This document shows positions 48,501 to 58,042 of a stretch of 64,000 bases of DNA, one piece after another. Position 1 is the first letter of the stretch; each line of letters begins with the position of its first letter. The translations under genes and the position numbers were made by a program. Source of the DNA: a virus; the IMG/VR virus record IMGVR_UViG_3300047330_000027, positions 1-64,000 of that record; one strand, 5' to 3'. The notes beneath the pieces were generated by a model. It was not told the DNA's origin. It saw nothing but the letters and a program-made list of their open reading frames with translations, and did not search any database.

Positions 48501-51500
48501 CTGCGGTGTGCGCATGCGGTAATCGCCGCGCGTGTTCTCCTTGATCTCGAATTTCTTCGGGAGCAGGATGCCCATCTCGGTTGAACCGTCGGCCTTGGTG
48601 AAATTGATGATTGAGCCTTTGGTTCCCTGCAGTTCGCTGTACGCCGCGAGCAGATTGCCAGTGATGATCTTTGCCGTCTCCCGTCCCTGCGGCTGCAGGT
48701 TGCGGAAAATCTCTTCGGGCCGATAGTGCAGGTAGCCAGTCTGGATGCGCGAGAGCTGCGTAGCCGGCACCTTCTGAAAGCGCAGCGAACCGTCGGTCGC
48801 TAGCGTGACATTGATCTTTGAGAAGCTGTAAGGGTTGCCGCTGCCCTTGTGCGTCGACTCGACATTCACGATCGCTGCCCGGTAGCCATCGCCATTGATC
48901 TCGACCCGCATGGTCGAGCCGATGGGATGCTGCTTCAGGAACTGGCGCGTCATGTTGGCGACGCCATCGGCGCGCTGGAAGGTGGTCGACTCGGGATCGA
49001 GTGTGGCCTTCCAGTCCGCATATTGCTTGTCGAGGTCGGCCTGCATTCTCTGCGCGTGCTGCTGGCCGCTGGCCGCACCGTCCAAGCTCTTCTTGATCTT
49101 CTCCGCTACCTCGTCGGCCGTAAGCGGCTTTCCCTGGCTCTTGATCGAGTACTCGCCATAGACCGACTCTTGGCCAAAAGGCGAACTGCGATCGGTAGCT
49201 TCGGTGAGCTGCTGAGATTTCGTTTCCTTGGCATCGAAATCCATGGTGCGCGGTTCAAGCTCATTCTGGTTGGTCTCATTCAGGTAGTCGATGTAGTCGT
49301 TGTAGGCCTGCTCTACGTCGTTGTAGAACGCCGTCTGATCTTTCACAGGCAGCAGCGCCAGTTTACCTGTGACCTTGCGCGCAAGATCGTCTTCAGGCGC
49401 GTTGTGGTCCCCGCTGCCCTCGATGCCGAGCTTCTTTTCGAGCTCCGGATTATCGTTCAGGTAGGTATTGACGATCTCATCGCCGTACTTATTGAGAATG
49501 TCGGCAGCCTTGACCGACGTCGCGGACTCGGTATTTGAGGAAGTATTCGCGTTGAGCGACTTCATCTTCTTCGAGAGCAGCGCCGTCGGCCGTTTTTCTG
49601 CGGGCAGGTCGACAGAAAGGATGGTGTAGCTCGGCAGCCTGACCTGGCCCGTGCGGTGAATGCGCCCGAGCATCTGCATGAAGATGTTGATGTCCTGCGC
49701 CGGCTGCGCCACAACCATGTGCCGCGGGCGCTGATCTTTGAATTTCTCGGAAGCGTGCAACGAAATGCCGGTCGATCCCGCAACATTGACGACCAGAGCG
49801 TCCAAGCGGCCGTCATTGAAACGCCTGGTTGTCAGCACGCGGTCGAGTTCCTGCTCGGGGATCGAAGCCAGTCTCGGAATGTCTTCCGTGTAATCGACCA
49901 TCAGCGATCGACCCGTGACTTCTGAAACTGAGTGGCCGGCCTGCTCGATACGCCAGCGCATCCAGTCGATCGGGCTGACCGGGATGTCGAGCTTCAGTTT
50001 GTCGATCACCGCTTGCGCCTTGTCGTATTCGGCGCGCGTTTCTGCGTCTAGATCGTTGAGCGAGATGTATTTCTTGGTCTCGTTTCCCTTCTGGTCCTTG
50101 ATCGTGATGTAGCGCGTTTTCTTGAGCGAGTTCGAGAGCACGGTGCGGTAGTCGTAGTTAGTGAGCGGGTCGCCTTCCTTGAGGCCATTGTCCTCGACGT
50201 ACCGCTGAAGGAAGGAGCCCATGGTGTTTTCAACCGCAATGATCGGTTTTTCTCCGCGTTTGATGGCTTCAATCGCGCGGTCGGCAGCGGAATCGGCTTT
50301 GAGCCCAAGCAGCATCTGGCGCACAAAGTTGTGGACGATCGACGAGAACTCGGAGTGCTGCACGGTATTGGCGGCCTTGTTCCCACCGCCCTCCACTGCT
50401 TGCCCCGTCTTCGCGGCTTCCTTCTGCATCTGATTCACAAAGCCGTTATGGAAGGCCTTGTCTGCTTTCACGATCGCGCGAAGGGCTTCGGTTGCTTTGT
50501 CCGACATTTGCGTGTGCTCGGCGCGTCGTTCGGAATCGGTCTCCGTGCGCATCTCGACGCCATCGTAGGAACGTTCGCGCCGGAAAAACTGACCTGCCTT
50601 CACCAGATTGTTCGAAACAACCGTCTGGAGTGGGAGACCGCCCGCAGCCATCGCATCGCTGAGCGCTTCACGATCCTTTGACACCAGCCCAATATCCGTT
50701 TTGAAGTAAACCGGCATATTGTCCGGGCGCTTCGCATATGTCGCCGAGAGGTAGGTCACGCCCTTCGCGTTGGCGAGCAGCCCCTGCACGAACTCGCCGG
50801 TCTCCGATTCGCCGCCAGCATTGTGGCTTTCGTCGAGCACGAAGACTGCGCGGTGAGCGATTGAGGAAAGAACCTGTTGCTGCGTGTTGGCCTTATTGAT
50901 CTGCGAATAGGTCAGGAACATCGCATTCGAGCCGGCTGGCAACTGGCCCGAATCTCTGATCTTTTCAAGCGTCTTGGTGTGCGTCGATTGCTTGTTTGCA
51001 AAGGCCTTCGACCCGTCCGGCAGGGTGATCGATTCCTCGCGGTTCATCAGGAACGGATTGATGTCGTCGGTGCCGATGTCGGCCAGATCGCCATACATAT
51101 CCGTGAAGAGTTGCGGTTTGACAGTGACAAACGTCGGGATGTGGCCATTCCGCGCTGCCCAGCGGATGATGGCGGCCGCCTGGCGCCCTTTGCCGATGCC
51201 TGTCTGGTCTCCGATGATGACTGCCTTGCCGCGCTTGATCTGGTGGATTGCGGCCGCAACCGAATCGACCTGGAGGCCCATCAGGACATCGTGCATCTCG
51301 TCCTTGGTCGAGTATCCAAGTTCCGAGCGCACGAATTCATCGATGTCCCCGACTTCATCTTCAAGCCGGTTCATGGCCTGCTTAAGAGGGCCACGCATAT
51401 TGGTGGGGATCAGGACGCCTTCGTCTTTTTTCGAAGAGGCGGGGGTGTACTTTACCTGGTATTCGTTGTCCGCACTTACGAGGGGATCGTTTCGCTGATC

Positions 51501-54500
51501 TCCGAGAGCGACGGGAGGTCGTTCTTGTCTAGGCTCAGGATCTGGCCTTCCTCGTTCCAGCTTATTTGATCGAGCAACGTCTGCATCGGGTCGCAGTTCA
51601 GGATCAGTGATGGGTACGCTTGGGGATCGTTCTCCGTCGCTATTGCGTACTGCGTCGGCTGGTGCTCCTCGCTCGCTGACAGCACCTGCTTTGCCTGCTT
51701 CGGGTCCGCTTCCACCAATTCGGTCAGCCGACTTTCCAGCATCGGCTCGTACTGCTGGCGGCTCAGAACTTTCTCCGGACCGCTGTACGGCACCACCAGG
51801 CTGTTGGTCTCGATTTTCTGGCTTGGCGGCTGCCAGACGGTCACTGAGTTGCCCATAAACATCCTCCCAGCTCTTGACTCGCTGGATCGTGCCTTCCTGT
51901 GGAGAGTGTGCATCCGATTCCTGCCGCCCGTCAATGGTGATGACCCTGACCGGCCAGCCAGCTCCTTGGCGCGCGTACAGGTCCCCATCGACCTCGAAAT
52001 GGGAAACTACGTTGTAGTGCGAGTACAGCCAGTTGAAGAAAATGCGGTCATCGGTGTTCATGCCGCCAGCGACTTTGCTTGCCCCGAGGATCAGGACCGC
52101 GCGGCCATCCTGCCGCATAGCATCGAGCGCCCGTGCCGCAATCAGGTGGTCGATCTGGCCGATCTTGTAACCGTCGACGGCTACTTTTGCAGTGCTTCCG
52201 TTCTCCTTGATGGAACCGAATGGCGGGTTCGCAATGACCACATCGGACTGTTTCGCGGGCGCGACGTTGGTTGCGGTCGCGTCCTTTCCGGTGACCTGGA
52301 AGCCCTGCTGTTTGAGCGCTGCGGCGCGATCCGGGTTGAGTTCATTTGCCTGCGTGTGCTCCGGGTTGGCGGCAATCAGCAGCATACCGTTGCCGGCGGT
52401 CGGCTCGTAGACTTCGCTGTTCGGAGTGATGCCGGCCAACTGGCTCGCCACATACGCGAGCGGCGCAGGTGTCGAGTAGGCCTGGTTTGCCATCGAGGTT
52501 GAAGTGCGGATGTTGAGGTTCGGCTGGGCTTCGTAGAGCTTCAACAGTTTGCTGAAGGTCGCGCGCGGGGATGCGCCCTGCGCCACAATATCGCGTGCGT
52601 GGAGCACGATCGCGTGCTCGAGCGCTTCCTGCGCTTCTTTCATCCGTTTGTCGGTGACGATCCTCTTGTCATACTCGAAAACGATTTTCTTGAGCTGGTT
52701 GTTGTTCTCAGGCATCTGGCCTGCGCGCAGACGCTCCAGCAGGTGACCGGCTAACCCTTCAGGCGAAGCCCCTTGCGAGACTTCGCCCGGCTCTGGCGGG
52801 TTCTCCATCATCTCCTTCTTACCGCTGGATTGAACAACCTCGGGAAGGACCTTCTCGTTCTTGACCGTGATCTCGCTGCCGTCATCGGTCTTGATGCGTG
52901 TGATCCGCTGATCCTGATACGCAACGGTGCCGGCACGTTCCTCGCCCTTATTGTCGACAGCCGTTACACGGTCGCCCTTCTTGGAAGCAGCCACCGCAGA
53001 AGATTCTGGTTTTTCTTCGACTCGACCAATGTCGCTGATGTGCATCCCATGATGCTTCTCAGCGAACAGAGTCTCCGCTTGTCGCCTGTTTAATGCGGTC
53101 ACCACAGATCGGACTGGTTTTGGATCGCCGGCGTATTTTCTGACCTGTGCCTCGTATTCGCGGGGCATGGTGTTTTCATTGCTGGCTTCCGGGATAACCG
53201 TCTTCCCGCCAGTGCGCGGCTCGTGAACGATCAGTCGGCCTTCACCGCCCTCGATGGTGGCGTTGACCTCGGGATCGGAAATCGTGTGCTGCGTCGAACC
53301 GAAGCTGTACTTGTGCTCCTGCTCAGCGGGCTTTTCCAGCGTCTCGTCCATCTGGATCGACGGCACGCCCGACTCTTCTTCCCTTTGCTGCGCTGCCCGT
53401 TCGCGCAATACATCGTCGGCCTGCCCGACGTGCATATTGGCGCCTGGATGCCGTTCCTGAAGTACCTGCGCTTGCGTTTCGACGGCGCCGGGCTTCGAGG
53501 CGTCGACCGCAGAATCCTGAATGGCCACGCCCGTATTTGGATCACGCGCCGTGACGATGGCCGGCTGCGCGGCTTGCTCGACTTCCTCTTTGGTCTGGAT
53601 ATGGCCCATCAAGTCGCCGTGTGTCCCGGCTTTCGCTGCTTCCTTGATCGTGGCGGCACGGATGCGGGTTGGATCGTAGATGTACGTTCCAGCTCCAGGA
53701 ATATCGCCCTTCAACTCGATTGACTTGAAACCGTTCGGGATCGCTGGCTTATAGGTCGAGCCTTCGGGCAGCATGACCACCTTGGTCGTGCCGTTCTGGA
53801 GCGCCTGCATCTGCGCATCGACCGTCGAGCGCGGCTCTTCGAGTACTTCGTGTCCAGGGCCACCCACCGTTGGCTCGGTCGGGTTGTCGTAGTTCTGAAC
53901 AAGATCGTTCGCCATGTCGCGCGGGACGCCGAGCTGACGCTGCACCAGGTTCACGCGATCCTCGCCCTGGACCTCCTGATTCGAGTCGAGGATCGTCTTC
54001 GTTCGCATCTCAGGCGAAGTGTCGATGCCGGCCTTTTCTTCGTCGGCCGCTTTCTTCTCCGCGGCTTTCTGTTGCTCGGCAGCCTGCTTTTCAGCAGCCT
54101 TTTGCTGCTCATCGATCTGGCGCTGACGCTCGTCCTTCATCGCCTGGATGTTGTTCTGGTGCTCCTGAATGGTGTCGTTGATGAACTTCTCGGCCAAGGC
54201 CTGCGCCTTCTTCGGCGAATCGATGGTGTGCACCATGTCGTCCGGTCCGATGATCGTGCCACCCTGCTTCCAGATCCACGCAGCGAGGTTCTGGTGCGCT
54301 TCGAGCAGCATCTGCGAGCGCGCTTCAGGAGGTGCGAGCTGCACCACTTTGGCCGCAGTCATCAGCGTCTGCTTGGTGAGCGTCTTCTGATCCATGCCGT
54401 CGGGCATCGGCGGTTTCGGAGGCTGCGGTGGAGGGATGCCAGCGGCCATCCTCGATGCCGCCTGATCGAGCGCTGAAGATGCCGCTGCGGTCGACACTGC

Positions 54501-55655
54501 GTTCGACTGTTGCTCGGTCGCCGTAATTTCCTGTGGGCTGGGTAGCTGCGCCGGCGCTTCGGGCTGTGGGCCGCGCGCGATGTTTACCGAGACCTGCTTC
54601 CCCGCGACGCGCACGCCAGCGCTATACGCCTCAGGCGTTCGCCCGACGCCCGCCTGAACGCGCCCGCCAAGCGCAGAAACAGCAGCGCCTTCGCCCTCTA
54701 CGCCGGGCAGCGCACCCTTGCTGGCCTGAAGGCCCGAGAGCGTCGCCAATGCCGCGGGGAAAAAGAAGCCAGCCGTCTTCGCGAACTCCTGTACCTCGGG
54801 AGGCGCGCCAGCAAGTTGGGCCGCCTTTTGCGCCGTCCATCCACCTGCGTAACCGGCCGCGACGCCCATGGCGAGTTTCAATGGCTGCTGCAGCACGGCA
54901 GAGCCGAAAGCAGGAAGGCCGGCATCCATGATGCCCTTCATCGTCTCGGTAGCGCCCTGCGCGGCCTGGCGCACGCGCTGGCCTGGGGCTGCTTCGTCGA
55001 GATTGTCGATCGCGTTCGCGATCTCGCCCGTGCCGCGATAGAACTCGCCGGGACCGCCTGCGACCTGCGCGCCCAACTTCAACAACTTTTCGTCCGGCGT
55101 TTCGCCTACGATGCCCCGCAACCTGCCGGCGAACTGCTGATCTTTCGCGAGTTCACTGCGTGTAACGTCTCTCGCCCCGGGAAGCGCGCTTACCCAAGTA
55201 TTAAAATCAGCATTCTCGACGGGCTCATCCGGCATCGCGCTGCCAGCCGGTAAGTCGGTCGATACGGGATGAAGTACAGCGTGTCGGCGCGAAACTTCAT
55301 CGCCGATCGTCAATGGACCAGGTTGTCTGGGCTTTAGCGTGTCGTCGAGAACATAGCCACCAGCGCCTTGTTCTCTTTCCATTTCTTCGCCGCCGGCTGA
55401 CTGAACGTGGGGCACGGGGCCGAGCGAAACGGGTTTCCGGTCGAAATATGGGCGAACGGCAGTATTGTTTAGACCACCGCTGGTTAAGTCGTCGATCTGA
55501 TCGGACGCACTCGCTCTCGAAGAGGGTTCTTCAAACGGATTATTGCGCGTGCCATCGTCAAGCGTTTCGTCCATCTGGATGGCCGGGCCCGAGGGTGCGG
55601 CCTGCGGCGCAGCAGACGAAAGTGTTTCGTCGAGCTGGATCGGAGAGGTTGCCAT
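45561..55655 (-). CDS. Giant polyvalent protein: DNA methyltransferase + SNF2/strawberry-notch helicase (DarB-like)
   Basis: 3364 aa. Residues 1-900 are largely disordered and charged, with IQLDETL/IQMDETL motifs at about 6, 26 and 766. An N6-type methyltransferase follows: EPTAGNGMLL near 1085 and ANPPFGSIK near 1146. A superfamily-2 helicase comes next: GDQTGIGKGRQ near 1485, VLDESHNAGG near 1607, MLGRIHRTGQ near 1995. The remaining ~1000 residues are helical, like domains at the end of other large polyvalent phage proteins. Known relatives (P1 DarB type) are packaged and enter with the DNA to block restriction. Location between terminase and ejection-type proteins supports this. Confidence 0.85.
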   Translation of the reverse strand: MATSPIQLDETLSSAAPQAAPSGPAIQMDETLDDGTRNNPFEEPSSRASASDQIDDLTSGGLNNTAVRPYFDRKPVSLGPVPHVQSAGGEEMEREQGAGGYVLDDTLKPRQPGPLTIGDEVSRRHAVLHPVSTDLPAGSAMPDEPVENADFNTWVSALPGARDVTRSELAKDQQFAGRLRGIVGETPDEKLLKLGAQVAGGPGEFYRGTGEIANAIDNLDEAAPGQRVRQAAQGATETMKGIMDAGLPAFGSAVLQQPLKLAMGVAAGYAGGWTAQKAAQLAGAPPEVQEFAKTAGFFFPAALATLSGLQASKGALPGVEGEGAAVSALGGRVQAGVGRTPEAYSAGVRVAGKQVSVNIARGPQPEAPAQLPSPQEITATEQQSNAVSTAAASSALDQAASRMAAGIPPPQPPKPPMPDGMDQKTLTKQTLMTAAKVVQLAPPEARSQMLLEAHQNLAAWIWKQGGTIIGPDDMVHTIDSPKKAQALAEKFINDTIQEHQNNIQAMKDERQRQIDEQQKAAEKQAAEQQKAAEKKAADEEKAGIDTSPEMRTKTILDSNQEVQGEDRVNLVQRQLGVPRDMANDLVQNYDNPTEPTVGGPGHEVLEEPRSTVDAQMQALQNGTTKVVMLPEGSTYKPAIPNGFKSIELKGDIPGAGTYIYDPTRIRAATIKEAAKAGTHGDLMGHIQTKEEVEQAAQPAIVTARDPNTGVAIQDSAVDASKPGAVETQAQVLQERHPGANMHVGQADDVLRERAAQQREEESGVPSIQMDETLEKPAEQEHKYSFGSTQHTISDPEVNATIEGGEGRLIVHEPRTGGKTVIPEASNENTMPREYEAQVRKYAGDPKPVRSVVTALNRRQAETLFAEKHHGMHISDIGRVEEKPESSAVAASKKGDRVTAVDNKGEERAGTVAYQDQRITRIKTDDGSEITVKNEKVLPEVVQSSGKKEMMENPPEPGEVSQGASPEGLAGHLLERLRAGQMPENNNQLKKIVFEYDKRIVTDKRMKEAQEALEHAIVLHARDIVAQGASPRATFSKLLKLYEAQPNLNIRTSTSMANQAYSTPAPLAYVASQLAGITPNSEVYEPTAGNGMLLIAANPEHTQANELNPDRAAALKQQGFQVTGKDATATNVAPAKQSDVVIANPPFGSIKENGSTAKVAVDGYKIGQIDHLIAARALDAMRQDGRAVLILGASKVAGGMNTDDRIFFNWLYSHYNVVSHFEVDGDLYARQGAGWPVRVITIDGRQESDAHSPQEGTIQRVKSWEDVYGQLSDRLAAAKPENRDQQPGGAVQRSGESSEPPAVRADAGKSADRIGGSGPEAGKAGAVSERGAPADAVRNSDGERSPSVPITDPELRPDADVARSNKLERGRPDPEPRQERPPVALGDQRNDPLVSADNEYQVKYTPASSKKDEGVLIPTNMRGPLKQAMNRLEDEVGDIDEFVRSELGYSTKDEMHDVLMGLQVDSVAAAIHQIKRGKAVIIGDQTGIGKGRQAAAIIRWAARNGHIPTFVTVKPQLFTDMYGDLADIGTDDINPFLMNREESITLPDGSKAFANKQSTHTKTLEKIRDSGQLPAGSNAMFLTYSQINKANTQQQVLSSIAHRAVFVLDESHNAGGESETGEFVQGLLANAKGVTYLSATYAKRPDNMPVYFKTDIGLVSKDREALSDAMAAGGLPLQTVVSNNLVKAGQFFRRERSYDGVEMRTETDSERRAEHTQMSDKATEALRAIVKADKAFHNGFVNQMQKEAAKTGQAVEGGGNKAANTVQHSEFSSIVHNFVRQMLLGLKADSAADRAIEAIKRGEKPIIAVENTMGSFLQRYVEDNGLKEGDPLTNYDYRTVLSNSLKKTRYITIKDQKGNETKKYISLNDLDAETRAEYDKAQAVIDKLKLDIPVSPIDWMRWRIEQAGHSVSEVTGRSLMVDYTEDIPRLASIPEQELDRVLTTRRFNDGRLDALVVNVAGSTGISLHASEKFKDQRPRHMVVAQPAQDINIFMQMLGRIHRTGQVRLPSYTILSVDLPAEKRPTALLSKKMKSLNANTSSNTESATSVKAADILNKYGDEIVNTYLNDNPELEKKLGIEGSGDHNAPEDDLARKVTGKLALLPVKDQTAFYNDVEQAYNDYIDYLNETNQNELEPRTMDFDAKETKSQQLTEATDRSSPFGQESVYGEYSIKSQGKPLTADEVAEKIKKSLDGAASGQQHAQRMQADLDKQYADWKATLDPESTTFQRADGVANMTRQFLKQHPIGSTMRVEINGDGYRAAIVNVESTHKGSGNPYSFSKINVTLATDGSLRFQKVPATQLSRIQTGYLHYRPEEIFRNLQPQGRETAKIITGNLLAAYSELQGTKGSIINFTKADGSTEMGILLPKKFEIKENTRGDYRMRTPQQIAKYLNAVPSQEAATMGVASRDGDVRIVRNGNTGDLLIVTHKSKARGAQFFLDEKLRSIVGDFVSHGNTMRAEIPKNKLNEAITAVQNKKALYAPPSQVEIARQFEPKDEGKKALESKPNPKTSTTMRASVFGLDIAAEAGYKVASAFYKADVAPALEKLGTGVVAAGKQITNLLYPRIGVNADSLDAFFDAKGMREEHRFLLEHVNGGLEKFMDKIGDAANIEFMDRKRQGMRQQTPELQQISDLMDEIGNRSFAMVQTYRPSLEAKENYYGAIWKVIPGSGKVKGGGTSGKRPFEGAKQFFKQQTLATISEGLENGGELPTLNAWKLFSMVEASKMHYIAAQKYWASLKELGLRKFVKTGTKPPEGWTKVDDRIAKVYFPAASGEGRIDAGEWYVEQGSARILNNYLSRDHIRDQAIGKGMLMLKNFATGVEMGLSPFHLLFESNEAIGSQLATGIMRAWNIGVRSGNFNQFIKGMTEASTSIAAPFMLARDGGSYLKAISNAEQFAQTKRGTRFFQKYPDVLDGIVFKGGAQFNMNPDYKFDPVKGIKEAAKEGNYVGAALRLLPAAESWMMKPLFDVFIPRLKLGFFLKQFAEQMDERAQDLIDGKTTRLEIARKVNDTTENRFGEMNFDNVVWNNTFKSAMQFLFRSVTWKLGNWRGLVTAAGSETAEAFRDPLAAMFNDAKNWKRPEGRTNADYIPRLGMNQAWLLSMAITSVITGTLISKIFSGKYPWEWLTQDERNGYSAAGAFLLESIHPRTGRMDARTGIPDRVNLPSGLRDFEHAYRDPAGYMKGSLSQVSSRFLDLANNRDFFGNYVYDPNAPLYQQVAQAAKYAIPEPIALSSLQNNYGSQDAVSKTLRVAGLGGASKSLDQSPLLQRMLKMKRDRHDPLTPDQVALYDRDRTIGHRSLAQLRTAMRERNMDYVEKLALSPDFSYIQLREMVEKYATPREKAELAPILAKKRASLIRRQGASAVQ

Positions 55656-57437
55656 TTAGGGAGCGGTCTGTTGCTGTTGCGGTGGCTTTCCGACAAGTGC
55701 TCGGTTGTTCGTAAGAAGGATTTTCCCGTCAGGGAAAACGAACCGCACGAACGCGTGCCGCCCGTCAGGTGTCATTGCGGGATCGCCTAGCGAGTAGGGC
55801 TTCTTGGTCGCGGGATTCATGACCTTCGATACGGTGAGCGGCTGTGGTGGCCGCTGCTGGGGCGCTACGGGCGCTTGCCGGGGCGCGGAGGCCTGCGGCG
55901 GTGGTGTTGGAGCGCCAGACGGTTCAAGGTCGGTCTGGCCGTTCAGAACGCCGGGCTGCGCCTGCGTGACGGCCTGCTGGCCAGATCCCGGCTGTGCTGG
56001 CTGGCCCTGTTGCTGCGGTACCAGCGGCTTACCGGACGAGTCATTCAGCGCGACACCATTTTCGTCATGTTGAACGGGAACCGTCTGGAAGCCGAGCGTA
56101 TTCATCGACTGCGAGTACTGCCCTTCGGCGTCGTCGAGCTGCGCCTTGTGCTGCATTTTCAGTTGCGCGATGTACTCGTCTTTTTCCTTCGGGTTGTTGA
56201 ACGGTTCGTTGGTTTCCGGGTTGGTGCCATTCTGCGCGATCTGCAGATTCTGCGCGAAGCCCCGCGTGCCCTTCGTGGGGTCGCCATTCTGGATCGTGGA
56301 GATCACCTGATTGCGCTGCTGCAGAAGCTTGTTCGCGTCCTCCTGCCTCTTGCGCTGGTTGGCCGGCGAGCCTGGAGTGTTGACCGCATCTCGCGCTTCG
56401 GTGTCGTCCAATTCGCGACGGCGCAGGCTCAGCTCGCCGCGCTGGTACGCGCCCGTCTGCCCCAGTTCCTGCTTTCGCAGATTCAGGTCATCGGTGTGAT
56501 ACAGCTCTTCGTCTGAGAGCTTCTTCTGCTCGCGTGCGTCGCCTGTCGTTTCGCGGCCTTCCTCGAAGGCCTGGTGGCGCTGGTTATTGGCGTCCTGCGT
56601 GTCCTGCCGCTGGTTCTCTCGCGCCCTCTGCGCGCCGGTAGCTGCGGTGTTGAACTGTGTGTCCTGATCAGCGAACTGCTGACGCTGGTGCTCATAGAGC
56701 GCGTCCTCATCGCTCATGTCGCTGCGATCGTTGGCGATGCGTCCCTTGTCGCCCTCAAGCGACTTCTGCCGATTAGCTTCAGCCGCGTTATAGCGACGGT
56801 TGGTAACGGCCGCGCCACCAGCGGCATCCTGGCTGAGAAACCCTGCAAGGCCACCGAGTAACCTATCTTTCCAGCCAACCTTTACGCTGGGATCGTTACG
56901 GTCAATCGCCTTGGAATCTTTTGCGTACAGGTCCTCGTCCTGCTGGAGCTTGGTGCGGTCAGGTGCCTTGTAGGTCGGGGCGGTCGGGGCGGATGCCGCC
57001 ATCTGGCCAGGGCTGCCCATCGCTGGTGTGCCGCCAGGTCCAGGCGTCTCGATGTGCGAATTGGTGCCATCAGCGCCGCCACCGGAAGAAGACGTTCCAC
57101 TCGGCTTTGTCACCGCGGCGGGCTTCGAACCGCCATCGGCGCCGGGTTTCGACGTATCGTAACTTGGTGTCGAATTCTTGCCTGGGGCTGTCCCATCGGT
57201 TGATGGAGTGCCTAGGCGCGAGTTTGAGTCGCCCGTCTTGTTGTTGCTTTCCTTGTCGACCGAAGAGGTAGACCCGCCTGACGCGGATGTGGTGGCTACC
57301 GATGGATTCGGTGTTCCCGTGTGCGAGTCAGAGCCGCCGTCACCCGTGCCAGAGGCCGCAGAGTCGCCTTCGGACGGCGCAGTGCCGCCTTCCGGGGAGT
57401 CGTAGAGTGTTTCGTCGTCTTCCGGATCACCGGCCAT
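55656..57437 (-). CDS. Gln-rich internal virion (ejection) protein candidate
   Basis: 593 aa, AAAGGACAG before the ATG. Residues 1-165 are Ser/Gly/Thr/Pro low complexity starting GDPEDDETLYDSPEGG. Residues ~170-400 are a long charged helix (QRARENQRQDTQDANNQRHQ, LRKQELGQTGAYQRGELSLR). The end is Gln/Pro-rich, with a final beta segment (GRHAFVRFVFPDGKILLTNN). Long helical, Gln-rich proteins beside a polyvalent injected protein are typical of podovirus ejection complexes. No homologue named. Confidence 0.68.
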   Translation of the reverse strand: MAGDPEDDETLYDSPEGGTAPSEGDSAASGTGDGGSDSHTGTPNPSVATTSASGGSTSSVDKESNNKTGDSNSRLGTPSTDGTAPGKNSTPSYDTSKPGADGGSKPAAVTKPSGTSSSGGGADGTNSHIETPGPGGTPAMGSPGQMAASAPTAPTYKAPDRTKLQQDEDLYAKDSKAIDRNDPSVKVGWKDRLLGGLAGFLSQDAAGGAAVTNRRYNAAEANRQKSLEGDKGRIANDRSDMSDEDALYEHQRQQFADQDTQFNTAATGAQRARENQRQDTQDANNQRHQAFEEGRETTGDAREQKKLSDEELYHTDDLNLRKQELGQTGAYQRGELSLRRRELDDTEARDAVNTPGSPANQRKRQEDANKLLQQRNQVISTIQNGDPTKGTRGFAQNLQIAQNGTNPETNEPFNNPKEKDEYIAQLKMQHKAQLDDAEGQYSQSMNTLGFQTVPVQHDENGVALNDSSGKPLVPQQQGQPAQPGSGQQAVTQAQPGVLNGQTDLEPSGAPTPPPQASAPRQAPVAPQQRPPQPLTVSKVMNPATKKPYSLGDPAMTPDGRHAFVRFVFPDGKILLTNNRALVGKPPQQQQTAP

Positions 57438-57446
57438 GTCTGTCCT

Positions 57447-58013
57447 TTAAGCAAACGCCGCTGTCAAGCCTGCGCCGGCACCCTTCATCGCGGTTTCGCC
57501 AAGGCCTGCCCACATGTTGTCTTCGTCTTCCTGCTGCTGAATGAGCTGACCCGAGGTGGCGTCGGCCTCGCCGATCTGCTCGCCTTCGTTCGAGTTCTCG
57601 GAATTTGCGCCCGCGAGTTGGTCATTCGTGAGCTGATCCTGCTGCTTGAGCCACGTATCCTCGTTCGCCGTATCACGGCTGGCGTCGTAAGCGTCGGTCG
57701 TCATCTGGCCCTGCTGCGCGTTCTGAGCAACGGCGCCAGGGATGGCGTTCGCGTTCTGTCCGGTGCGCAACGCGGTCGCGCGCAGGTTCTGCGCTGCCGC
57801 ATCGTTGGTCGAGTGCTGGGCTGCGGAGGTTGTCAGATTCTGGTCGGTTTTATAGGCTGTCGTCTGAAAGGGATTGCCGGCCGCCAACTGGGAGTTGACG
57901 TTCGACATGTACATATCCATGTCGCTGTTGTAAGCGCCCTGATCCTGCTTCGCATTCGTCTGCGCCATCGTATTTTGCGATGTCGCGTCGCCGACCCCAC
58001 CGTTGCTGCTCAT
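57447..58013 (-). CDS. Gln/Asn-rich internal virion protein candidate
   Basis: 188 aa. GVGDATSQNTMAQTNAKQDQ, MYMSNVNSQLAAGNPFQTTA; Ala/Asn/Gln-rich throughout, ending AMKGAGAGLTAAFA. Small Gln-rich helical proteins in this position often join the ejection apparatus. No strong ribosome site; a short stretch resembling the 24-bp late-gene repeat lies before the ATG. Confidence 0.65.
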   Translation of the reverse strand: MSSNGGVGDATSQNTMAQTNAKQDQGAYNSDMDMYMSNVNSQLAAGNPFQTTAYKTDQNLTTSAAQHSTNDAAAQNLRATALRTGQNANAIPGAVAQNAQQGQMTTDAYDASRDTANEDTWLKQQDQLTNDQLAGANSENSNEGEQIGEADATSGQLIQQQEDEDNMWAGLGETAMKGAGAGLTAAFA

Positions 58014-58042
58014 GAGTGGGGACTTTTACCATTACCGCAGCT

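Noticed and set aside
45561-55655. N4-type giant virion RNA polymerase, suggested by the ~3400-aa length
   Set aside because: Methyltransferase (EPTAGNG, NPPF) and SF2 helicase motifs are plain and no polymerase motifs are seen.
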